DNA of 10,565 nucleotides, taken from NCBI GenBank assembly GCA_021299565.1, contig JAJTHA010000118.1:1-10565 (forward strand), read 5' to 3'. Shown piece by piece: positions 1 through 6,151 of the stretch. The position numbers and the translations under genes are program-made. The notes below the pieces were generated by a model. The model was not told the DNA's origin. It saw only the letters and a program-made list of their open reading frames with translations, and did not search any database. The stretch is from Candidatus Caenarcanales bacterium. Its GTDB lineage: Bacteria; Cyanobacteriota; Vampirovibrionia; LMEP-6097. Positions within the stretch are counted from its first letter, which is position 1. Each line of letters starts with the position of its first letter.

Positions 1-13
1 AGTGGCCGCCACT
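1..13. other. Short perfect hairpin at the window edge
   Basis: AGTGG and CCACT pair around a CCG loop. No T-run follows on either visible side, so an intrinsic terminator is not supported. It may be the tail of a structure that begins outside the window. Confidence 0.3.
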
Positions 14-199
14 TACATGAATATTAGTGGCTAGATAATAGGGAATGCGGAAGCCCTGCCATCTCGAGGTATCGCTGAAGATAAGGCGTCATTAGATATA
101 GGCTTTGTCATGGGACTTACGATAATAACATAAATGGGGCTATGTTGCAAGGGGGGATTTCAACTTCAGGCTTAAATCCCTTGGGTATATATTATTTAT
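14..199. other. Non-coding leader region upstream of the 439-aa gene
   Basis: I see no convincing ORF. Several small stems can be drawn: AGGG/CCCT around 39-57, AACATA/TATGTT around 127-146, and GGGATTT/AAATCCC at 154-180 with a 13-nt loop. The last ends 20 bp before the ATG at 200. I looked for known riboswitch, 6S, SRP and RNase P core motifs and could not match any. It could be an untranslated leader, an unrecognised small RNA, or plain spacer. Confidence 0.3.
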
Positions 200-1519
200 A
201 TGTCCGAAGTTAATCCTAGCCCAAATGCAGGTAGGCAGACAACAAATAATCAAGTATCACGCCAAGCATCAACAAGCGGTACTAAAAATGACGATTCTGG
301 TAGCAATTCTGAGATCAATGCTGAAACATGGTTGCAGCATCAAACAAGGACACAATTAGCGAACTTAAATTCAATAAGAGATTTTATTAATGCAATTCAT
401 AACATACCGCATTCTCAAAGACCCAATAGCACTTCAATCTTAAAATTGATTGATGCAAAATTTGCTAAAGCCTTTCCTGTATCAAGAGAAATACTCTCCA
501 ATCCAAACTCCAAACAATTTAGAGAGATTAAACCATTGGTAGATGATGCAGTAACTGAGCTAGCAAATTCTGGGATTGATATTCAAGTTTTGTACAGCAG
601 CCAGATATCTAATATTGAAATGGCAAATAGTAAAAAAGTTGTGATTCTTCAACTTGATCTTCATGACGATGTAAATATTAGAAGACGAAATTTTATGTTT
701 CAAAAAAAGTTATATGAATCCGAACAAATTCCCATGAGCTCATCTCTAGTAGAAGGCGGTGGAGATCCGAGCGGAATACTAAGTCAAATTCCTCCAGGAA
801 TGTCTGCCGCAAATTTAATGGCACAAGGCGTTAGTCCTGAAAGTATTATTCAACATGAATCAAAACAAAAATCAATAAATTCTCTAAACAGTGGATTTGT
901 GAAGCATACAGCTGAATCAATCACTGAAACTGAAGGTATAAGAAATTTATTACCATCACTAATTACTATTGGAGCTGGAGTAAATCATATATTTTTCCCC
1001 TCCGACCACGTACAAGGGGCCAATCACACCTTAGGAATGCTCACAAGAAAATTTATTGAAGCTTATCAGAGGAATCTGAGCTCGGATTTCTTGATAGCTT
1101 TTTCATTACAACTAGAAAAAGAGCTCGATCGACTTTCGTTAAATTCTGATTTAAAGAAAAGGCTTTTTGCAAGTTCTGTAGAAGTATTTTTAAATCACTT
1201 ACGTTCTACGGCAAATCAAGATCCTCTTGCGTGGGATATGTTTTACCAAAGACTAGCAGTACAAATCACAAAGCTTGAAGATGACACAGCACTAAGAGAT
1301 TACTATAAACAAACAAGATATGAATATTTGCTTGCAGAAAGAAACCAAAAAATAGTTCAAACGATTTCATCTAGTGACATCGGCACCAGAGCAATGATTA
1401 TTGGGCAAAGTCATTTGGATGATTTTTTTGCAAAAGATCAAAAGCTGGTTAAGCTATTTGAAGAATCAAAAATACCAGTGATTGTTATTGGCAAAAAAAA
1501 TCAAAACATCAAGCTTTAG
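200..1519 (+). CDS. Orphan 439-aa protein, possibly TraB/ChaN/Tiki-like
   Basis: I do not recognise this protein with certainty. Residues 1-40 are low-complexity (N, S, T, Q, G), with no signal peptide or membrane segment, so it is probably cytoplasmic. Residues 41-140 are mostly helical. A strand-like stretch ending in LDLHDD (His155) is followed by RRRNFMFQ and then VEGG (Glu185). Near the C-terminus come ERNQKIV (Arg381, Asn382) and MIIGQSHLDD (His405), then a final hydrophobic strand IPVIVIG. The order His, Glu-Gly, Arg-Asn, Gly-x-x-His recalls the TraB/ChaN/Tiki superfamily of metal-dependent hydrolase-like proteins. However, the first motif lacks the usual Gly-Glu, and the middle (190-370) fits nothing I know. 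The ATG at 200 has no Shine-Dalgarno; a TATATT hexamer ends 6 nt before it. The gene converges on ssrA. The ORF itself is sure; the family is a weak inference. Confidence 0.85.
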   Translation: MSEVNPSPNAGRQTTNNQVSRQASTSGTKNDDSGSNSEINAETWLQHQTRTQLANLNSIRDFINAIHNIPHSQRPNSTSILKLIDAKFAKAFPVSREILSNPNSKQFREIKPLVDDAVTELANSGIDIQVLYSSQISNIEMANSKKVVILQLDLHDDVNIRRRNFMFQKKLYESEQIPMSSSLVEGGGDPSGILSQIPPGMSAANLMAQGVSPESIIQHESKQKSINSLNSGFVKHTAESITETEGIRNLLPSLITIGAGVNHIFFPSDHVQGANHTLGMLTRKFIEAYQRNLSSDFLIAFSLQLEKELDRLSLNSDLKKRLFASSVEVFLNHLRSTANQDPLAWDMFYQRLAVQITKLEDDTALRDYYKQTRYEYLLAERNQKIVQTISSSDIGTRAMIIGQSHLDDFFAKDQKLVKLFEESKIPVIVIGKKNQNIKL

Positions 1520-1546
1520 AAATAGTTTTCCAACTTCGTAGCTTAA

Positions 1547-1638
1547 GCAGATCCCATCGCGGGGCAGTTTCACCCGCTTCCTCGATGTTTGTAGTTGTTA
1601 TTGCAAAATATAAAAAATGGTGGAGGCGGCGGGGAACT
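1547..1638. repeat. 92-bp direct repeat, copy A (partial tmRNA 3' end)
   Basis: This stretch recurs at 1679-1770 with three mismatches in 92 bases, a period of 132 bp. On the minus strand, 1618-1638 is identical to the last 21 bases of the tmRNA: the T-stem 3' strand, the acceptor 3' strand and CCA. Further left-hand tmRNA similarity (GACCATC) continues after a gap of about 11 bases. Copy A is thus a broken second tmRNA 3' end plus its downstream flank. A plus-strand hairpin GCGGG/CCCGC with a 9-nt loop lies at 1559-1577. The arrangement fits an integrase attachment-site duplication or a simple tandem duplication. Confidence 0.85.
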
Positions 1639-1678
1639 CAGCGATGGTCGTGAAAAAACCAATAAGTGAAAAAGCTAT

Positions 1679-1770
1679 GCAGATCCCATCGCGTGGCAGT
1701 TTCACCCGCTTCCACAATGTTTGTAGTTGTTATTGCAAAATATAAAAAATGGTGGAGGCGGCGGGGAACT
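1679..1770. repeat. 92-bp direct repeat, copy B (tmRNA 3' end and flank)
   Basis: This copy overlaps the intact tmRNA gene by 21 bases (1750-1770) and extends 71 bases past its 3' end. It differs from copy A at one base inside the GCGGG hairpin (GCGTG here, which breaks one pair) and at two bases just after it. Immediately after the tmRNA CCA, the minus strand reads TTTTTTATATTTT, a T-run shared by both copies that could serve as the tmRNA terminator tract. Confidence 0.85.
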
Positions 1771-2146
1771 GCCCCCCGCGTCCAAAGATGGTCCGAAATA
1801 AAGCACTACGAGTGTAGTCTGTAAATCTACGATGTTACCGTTCGTAAGAGCACAGACACTCAACGGGTTCTAGGCTTCTTTTCTTAGATCCTCATGCTAA
1901 ACCTATCAAAGCATAATTCTCGCAGTGACCTGTTAGTGCCTTGCTGAAGAGGCGGTCATCCCCAAATCAACAAGTAAGTTGTCCAAGTATGTTAGGACTA
2001 CGCTGCTAGAGCGTAAGCAGGAGTTGCCTCAACTGCAGTTACTTCAAATTCGTTTGCACGTATTTTTACCTTGGCTATCACATGCGCCTAGGCTAACAGG
2101 ACTCGCGTTTTATCACATCATATCTCTGTCAAAGCTATACGCCCCC
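1750..2146 (-). ncRNA. ssrA: Transfer-messenger RNA (tmRNA)
   Basis: tmRNA rescues ribosomes stalled on broken mRNAs. It is charged with alanine, enters with SmpB, and supplies a short reading frame encoding a degradation tag. The minus-strand RNA starts GGGGGCG at 2146 and ends CGCCTCCACCA at 1750; these ends form a 7-bp acceptor stem with one G-U pair, and CCA is encoded. The 5' end continues TATAGCTTTGACAG, as in other tmRNAs. The tag frame runs from resume codon GCA at 2057 to TAG at 1998 and encodes ANEFEVTAVEATPAYALAA, with the classic YALAA end. At 397 nt it is a normal one-piece tmRNA, not the permuted two-piece type. The TGGACGCGGG before the T-arm is canonical, but the T-loop is not TTCRANY (see findings). 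Identity is very secure; function of the T-arm is less so. Confidence 0.96.
1998..2057 (-). other. ssrA: tmRNA tag-peptide reading frame (19 aa plus stop)
   Basis: Reading from GCA at 2057 gives ANEFEVTAVEATPAYALAA followed by TAG. A further alanine comes from the charged tmRNA. The C-terminal ALAA is the usual ClpXP/ClpAP-type degron, and the N-terminal ANEFE resembles ANDEN-type starts. The encoded tag is longer than the 10 residues of E. coli. Confidence 0.95.
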
Positions 2147-2148
2147 TA

Positions 2149-2178
2149 GCAAAAACATGACTTAAGTCATGTTTTTGC
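2149..2178. promoter_or_regulatory. Perfect 30-bp palindrome directly upstream of ssrA
   Basis: Each half is GCAAAAACATGACTT, meeting in the centre with no spacer. It ends 2 bp from the mature tmRNA 5' end. As RNA it would form a long hairpin with A-runs and U-runs at its base, resembling a bidirectional intrinsic terminator. In this position it could instead be a processing site in the tmRNA precursor or a dimeric operator. It may also end readthrough from the minus-strand operon at 2377-3845. The role is not decided by the sequence. Confidence 0.6.
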
Positions 2179-2244
2179 GCTCTATGCTATTTACTAAATT
2201 TCAATTACATAGAGAACAAATTGATCTACTCAATCTTTCGAATT

Positions 2245-2283
2245 GGATCCTCACGTCGCTGCTTCGCAGCTCCTCAGGATGAC
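2245..2283. repeat. REP-like imperfect palindrome
   Basis: An inner stem GCTGC/GCAGC with a TTC loop sits inside an outer ATCCT/AGGAT stem, separated by an unequal internal loop. The minus strand starts GTCATCCTGAGG. Extragenic palindromes of this CATCCTGAG type are widespread in bacterial genomes. Only one copy is in the window, so repetition cannot be shown here. Confidence 0.45.
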
Positions 2284-2321
2284 GATGATAAATATTCTTC
2301 CACCAAATTTCCAGTCTTCAA

Positions 2322-2337
2322 CCCCTTCAACAAGGGG
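2322..2337. terminator. Hairpin downstream of the TrkA-C-type gene
   Basis: CCCCTT and AAGGGG form a 6-bp stem around a CAAC loop, about 40 bp beyond the stop codon at 2377 on the minus strand. A real T-run is missing, so this is a weak terminator candidate. It could equally be part of an intergenic repeat. Confidence 0.35.
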
Positions 2338-2376
2338 GACCTATAATTATATCATTCCACAGTTAAGAATAGCTAA

Positions 2377-3144
2377 TCACGCCGCTTCTTGAATATTGAC
2401 TTCCATCAACTTCGCGCAAGCCTCGTCATGTTGTTTATCACCTTCAAGCCCAGGCTCTCGCTCAGACAAAGACCACACTGCTTCTGGTCTACCAAAACAT
2501 GTCAAAACATCTCCAGCAGAGACTTGTGTACTACCATTGGGCGCACCAATAAAAGTTATTTTTTTGGAGTGTGGCACTTTTCTTTCTATTGCAAGCACCA
2601 AAGTCCCTTCACGATCGAGTTTCATATCCTTTAGCGCGCGTCCAATCATCCAGTGACCATCATTCTCAACAACCAATCTCACTATTCCAAAACCTCTTCC
2701 GATACCAAGTACCTGATGAAAATCATGCAGATCCTGACGTTTCATATCTCTAAAAATTTTCAAGGTTAATTTACGAAGCACTCTATAAGCAAGCTGACTA
2801 TTTAATGCTGTATACATCAAAGCCAGCCCCAAACATAAGAATAAAACTTGGACCCAAATATCATCATGACTATGACCACCAAAAGTCAAAATCAAAGATG
2901 CAATAGAAGTAGTGACACCAATATTACCTCCCAAAATCAAAACTTGTACAATTTTTCTTCTCAAAGGATGATCCATTATGATTTCGGATTCTTTGGTTGT
3001 ATAACCAGTCCCAGTAAAAGCAGAGATCGCCTGAAAATTTGCAATATCACGCGACAAACCCGTAAGCTCCAAAAGTATCGCAGCACATTTAATACCAATG
3101 ATACTCACCATGACTACAACAAATAAACTTACAAGAGCGAGCAT
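2377..3144 (-). CDS. Membrane protein with TrkA C-terminal (RCK_C) domain
   Basis: The 255-aa protein has about three hydrophobic segments: residues 1-27, 65-90 and 96-118. It then has a cytosolic domain at about 145-222 that looks like RCK_C, the ligand-binding half of potassium-channel regulators (GFGIVRLVV, GRALKDMKL, then GDVLTCFGRPE). Between the first two segments lies FTGTGYTTKESE, reminiscent of a TrkH/KtrB pore-loop. Such small TrkA-C membrane proteins occur in many bacteria and are presumed to act in ion transport or sensing; the substrate is not known from the sequence. Residues after 225 are a charged tail. The ATG at 3144 lies inside the end of trpA (16-bp overlap), so expression is probably translationally coupled to it. 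The fold is reasonably sure; the physiological role is inferred. Confidence 0.85.
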   Translation of the reverse strand: MLALVSLFVVVMVSIIGIKCAAILLELTGLSRDIANFQAISAFTGTGYTTKESEIIMDHPLRRKIVQVLILGGNIGVTTSIASLILTFGGHSHDDIWVQVLFLCLGLALMYTALNSQLAYRVLRKLTLKIFRDMKRQDLHDFHQVLGIGRGFGIVRLVVENDGHWMIGRALKDMKLDREGTLVLAIERKVPHSKKITFIGAPNGSTQVSAGDVLTCFGRPEAVWSLSEREPGLEGDKQHDEACAKLMEVNIQEAA

Positions 3145-3845
3145 ATAAATTTTCTAAATCCTTCTATTCCTTCTTCTTTTAGCACCCTTACAGCTTTTGT
3201 ACCCACTATGGCAATATCTGCACCTTGGTCAAATACTTTTTTGATTTTTTCTTTAGAATCTATACCAAAGCCTATCGCTATCTGATTTTGAGGAGCATAA
3301 GATCTAAGTTTATCTACTATCAGTTTGAGATCATATTCTTTACTAGAACTACTACCAGTAACCCCTGTACTACTTACCAAATAAACCCAAGGTTTAGAAT
3401 TTAGAGCGATATCTTTTAGTCTAGAATCCGAACTTGTTACTGCAGCGAGTAAAATCAACTCCAGATTATTCGCCTGAAATTTAACAGCAAGTTCTTTTGC
3501 TTCTTCGACAGGAAGATCTGGAATTAAAGCACCTTTAATTCCAGTCTCCAAACACTTTTGAATAACTTTATCAAAGCCATAAGCGAATAAAGCATTGTAG
3601 TAAGAAAATAAAATTGTTTTGGTTTTAATGCCACTTTCTTGATAAACATTAAAAACTTTATCCAGATTAGTCCCATTTAAAAGCGCCTGATGACTAGCTT
3701 CTTGAATCACCGGTCCATCAGCAAGTGGATCAGAAAACGGCACTCCTAATTCTATGAGATCTACACCTAGCTCATCCAAAACTTTCAAAGCAGCTTTAGT
3801 GCTTTCTAAATTTGGATATCCGGCTGTTATATATATACCTAGCAT
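3129..3845 (-). CDS. trpA: Tryptophan synthase alpha subunit
   Basis: TrpA cleaves indole-3-glycerol phosphate to indole and glyceraldehyde-3-phosphate in the last step of tryptophan synthesis, passing indole to TrpB. The 238-aa product shows the TIM-barrel hallmarks: IELGVPFSDPLADGP with catalytic Glu32 and Asp43 (E. coli/Salmonella Glu49 and Asp60), then PDLPVEEA, STGVTGSS and the phosphate-binding GFGI and IVGTKAV. It is shorter than the usual 250-270 aa: the first helix of about 17 residues is missing. A TAA lies directly before the ATG at 3845, so the start cannot move upstream. No Shine-Dalgarno is visible. No other trp gene is in the window. The start lies 22 bp from the gatB start in the opposite direction, so any promoter must overlap gatB. 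Confidence 0.96.
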   Translation of the reverse strand: MLGIYITAGYPNLESTKAALKVLDELGVDLIELGVPFSDPLADGPVIQEASHQALLNGTNLDKVFNVYQESGIKTKTILFSYYNALFAYGFDKVIQKCLETGIKGALIPDLPVEEAKELAVKFQANNLELILLAAVTSSDSRLKDIALNSKPWVYLVSSTGVTGSSSSKEYDLKLIVDKLRSYAPQNQIAIGFGIDSKEKIKKVFDQGADIAIVGTKAVRVLKEEGIEGFRKFICSLL

Positions 3846-3854
3846 TTATCGTGT

Positions 3855-3860
3855 TAAAAT
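3855..3860 (+). promoter_or_regulatory. Possible -10 element (TAAAAT) for gatB
   Basis: TAAAAT ends 7 nt before the gatB ATG, the spacing expected if transcription starts at or next to the start codon. No good -35 is visible and no Shine-Dalgarno lies in between. In AT-rich DNA such hexamers arise easily by chance. Confidence 0.35.
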
Positions 3861-3867
3861 TTACATT

Positions 3868-5313
3868 ATGACAGCTACTCAGCAAAAATATCAAATAGTA
3901 ATAGGCTTAGAAGTACACGCTCAACTCAAAACTGCTTCTAAACTATTTTGTAAATGCTCAACCAAATTTGGTGCAGCTCCCAACGCTAATACCTGTCCTG
4001 TCTGCATGGGCTACCCGGGAGTATTGCCTACCTTAAACAAACAAGCCGTTGAATATGCCATCAAAGCTGGACTAGCGCTGGGTTGTGAGATTGATTTACA
4101 TTCCAAATTTGACCGCAAACAATATTTTTATCCAGATTTACCAAAAGGCTACCAAATCTCTCAATACGATAAGCCGATTTGTAATCACGGCATATTAAAT
4201 ATCGGAACCAAAGACGTAAGAATCCTAAGAATACACATGGAAGAAGATGCCGGCAAATTAGTACACGCTGGCGCAGAAAGACTGCATGGCTCTGATTACT
4301 CCCTAGCAGATCTAAATAGAGCTTCAACACCACTTATAGAGATAGTTTCAATGCCTGATATCAGCTGCGCAGAAGAAGCTGTTGCTTATGTCAAAGAGTT
4401 ACGTAAAATTTTGTTGTATTTAGATGTATGCGACGGCAATATGCAAGAAGGTTCTATGAGATGCGATATCAATATCTCACTTAATCTTGCCGGTCAAGGA
4501 CTTGGTACTAGAGCTGAAATCAAAAACGTAAATAGCTTTAGATCTATTTCAAGAGCAATAGAATATGAATACAAACGCCAATCAGAACTTCTTGATAAAG
4601 GCGAAAAAATAGTACAAGAAACTAGATTGTTTGAAGAAACTTCTGGTAAGACTTTTTCTATGAGATCCAAAGAAGATGCTCATGATTATCGTTATTTCCC
4701 GGAGCCTGATCTTTTACCTTTGATACTTGAAGCAAAGCATATAGAAGAAGTGAAAGCTTCTCTACCAGAGCTCCCCGTACAAAAGAAAAATCGCTATGTT
4801 CTAGAATTCAAGCTCAATGAAGAAGCTGCACTAGCAATCACAGATGATTTTGCAACTGCAATGTTTTACGAAAAAGTACTTAATAGTGGAGTCAACGCAA
4901 CTAAAGCTGCCAATTGGTTAATTGGACCGATAGCTGGCTACCTCAATGAAAACAAACTAGAGCTTTCTGAGACCAAACTAAGTCCAAAACTACTCGCTCA
5001 GATGATTTCATTAATTGAATCAGGAATCATTTCGGACAATATCGCCAAAAACGATATCATCAACGAATTACTCGCTACAGGAATTGATGTACAGAAACTC
5101 ATTGACGAAAAGGGACTTGCACAAATCACCGACACTGGAGCTATAGAAAAGATTGTCAAAGATGTTATTGCAAACAATCAAAAACAACTAGAACAGTATC
5201 GTTCTGGCAATCCAAAAATTAGAGGATTTTTTGTAGGTCAAGTAATGAAAGCCACTGAAGGTAAAGCTTCCCCAGCTATCATTAATGATTTATTGGATAG
5301 ATTATTGGTTTAA
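3868..5313 (+). CDS. gatB: Asp-tRNA(Asn)/Glu-tRNA(Gln) amidotransferase subunit B
   Basis: GatB is the tRNA-binding kinase subunit of GatCAB. It activates mischarged Glu-tRNA(Gln) or Asp-tRNA(Asn) with ATP so that ammonia from GatA can amidate it. From the ATG at 3868 the protein is 481 aa, the usual size. Visible in order: IGLEVHAQL (12-20), four cysteines of the zinc site (Cys28, Cys30, Cys43, Cys46), YFYPDLPKGYQISQ, MEEDAGKLVH, DLNRASTPLIEIV, GSMRCDIN, EIKNVNSFR and DAHDYRYFPEPDL. A C-terminal YqeY-type helical tail ends near FFVGQVMKAT. The frame is open 38 codons further up, but that stretch lies antisense to trpA and precedes the conserved N-terminus, so I reject it. gatA and gatC are not adjacent. 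The stop shares TTAA with the convergent gene at 5310. Confidence 0.98.
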   Translation: MTATQQKYQIVIGLEVHAQLKTASKLFCKCSTKFGAAPNANTCPVCMGYPGVLPTLNKQAVEYAIKAGLALGCEIDLHSKFDRKQYFYPDLPKGYQISQYDKPICNHGILNIGTKDVRILRIHMEEDAGKLVHAGAERLHGSDYSLADLNRASTPLIEIVSMPDISCAEEAVAYVKELRKILLYLDVCDGNMQEGSMRCDINISLNLAGQGLGTRAEIKNVNSFRSISRAIEYEYKRQSELLDKGEKIVQETRLFEETSGKTFSMRSKEDAHDYRYFPEPDLLPLILEAKHIEEVKASLPELPVQKKNRYVLEFKLNEEAALAITDDFATAMFYEKVLNSGVNATKAANWLIGPIAGYLNENKLELSETKLSPKLLAQMISLIESGIISDNIAKNDIINELLATGIDVQKLIDEKGLAQITDTGAIEKIVKDVIANNQKQLEQYRSGNPKIRGFFVGQVMKATEGKASPAIINDLLDRLLV

Positions 5314-6077
5314 CCAGGAGCTCCAGCAATTTGTCCAGCGCCTTGTGGACTTGAGACATTAACTTCTGGAAGAGCAACGTGTCTGATTCCCTGATTAACT
5401 GTTTTGGCGATTTCAGTAATTGACCCACCTAAAAATGGGATTTTACTAAATAAAGAAACACCTTTAGACGCTTTCATAAAGCTGGATAGAGCAACTGGGG
5501 CAATTATTGCGCCTAAAAGAGTTTTCACTTGAACTACTTTTTGGTCATTCATAATTTTGGTAAATGGGCTAGCTACTCCAATAAAAGGTGCAGCAAGACC
5601 AGCAGTCAAACCGGCTAACAACAAACTCATCGCTCCATGCAAGAGCCATGGATTGTCATCTTGTTTTGCATTAAAAAAGCTCGAAGCTGTTCTAGTTGCG
5701 CTCTTAATGCTTTGTACTCCAGCTATCAATGCTCCGATACCAGTAGCACCAGCAACAAAAGATGGATTATCGATAAATTTCCCAAACGCACTTTTTCCAA
5801 GCACTCCAAAACCATGTAATAAATCATTGGTAGCAGATCCACTATTTTTAGCAAGTTCAGTTGCTTTTTGAGCACCACTATGAATAGCAGCTAAAACTCT
5901 ATTATTTGTTTTTTCAAGATCTTCTGCTTGTATCAGATCGTTTAAATTTTGGTCAAGAACACTTGCGTGAGAATCCTTATGAGAAGCCAATCTCAAAAAA
6001 GAATTTTTCTCAACAGGCTTTTTGGCCCCGAGGGCATTATTCGGATTAGTATTCGAGCTGGGATTTACAGCAATCAC
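5310..6077 (-). CDS. Hypothetical protein with three hydrophobic segments
   Basis: I do not recognise this 255-aa protein. Residues 1-30 are rich in N, S, P and K; 40-80 look helical and charged. Hydrophobic, glycine/alanine-rich stretches lie at about 107-122, 144-169 and 184-201, so it could be an integral membrane protein or a membrane-active one. No cleavable signal peptide is visible. The tail is rich in Gly, Pro, Ala and Gln. The start is GTG at 6077; no in-frame ATG occurs before residue 150, and no Shine-Dalgarno is obvious. It converges on gatB with overlapping stop codons (TTAA) and diverges from topA across 119 bp. Its first residues (VNPSSN) loosely resemble those of the 439-aa orphan (VNPSPN), both low-complexity, so this may be coincidence. 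Confidence 0.75.
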   Translation of the reverse strand: MIAVNPSSNTNPNNALGAKKPVEKNSFLRLASHKDSHASVLDQNLNDLIQAEDLEKTNNRVLAAIHSGAQKATELAKNSGSATNDLLHGFGVLGKSAFGKFIDNPSFVAGATGIGALIAGVQSIKSATRTASSFFNAKQDDNPWLLHGAMSLLLAGLTAGLAAPFIGVASPFTKIMNDQKVVQVKTLLGAIIAPVALSSFMKASKGVSLFSKIPFLGGSITEIAKTVNQGIRHVALPEVNVSSPQGAGQIAGAPG

Positions 6078-6151
6078 GTTAATCTGTATTAATAATATCT
6101 CACAAGGATACTATTTGTAAATACGCTTAAATTAAGAATTATAAGAATTTT

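Noticed and set aside
1..199. Riboswitch or 6S/SRP/RNase P RNA upstream of the 439-aa gene
   Set aside because: Small stems exist, but none of the conserved cores I know (cobalamin, SAM, T-box, glnA-type, SRP GGAAG loop, RNase P) can be matched.
1547..1770. CRISPR array
   Set aside because: There are only two copies, each 92 bp, one overlapping a tmRNA gene, and no regular spacers.
1761..1779. Group I intron in the tmRNA T-loop
   Set aside because: Such introns are known in some tmRNAs, but the T-arm here is only 19 nt, leaving no room; the anomaly is a substitution, not a large insertion.
2101..2283. tRNA gene near the tmRNA (TTTCGAATT at 2237)
   Set aside because: The TTCGAA is not flanked by a T-stem, acceptor stem or D-arm; no tRNA can be folded there.
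2389..3126. Plus-strand ORFs opposite the TrkA-C-type gene
   Set aside because: They are short, compositionally odd, lack homology and ribosome-binding sites, and are shadows of a well-supported minus-strand gene.
3754..3867. N-terminal extension of GatB by 38 codons
   Set aside because: It lies wholly antisense to trpA, has no homology to GatB, and the 481-aa form from 3868 matches the family's length and N-terminal motif.
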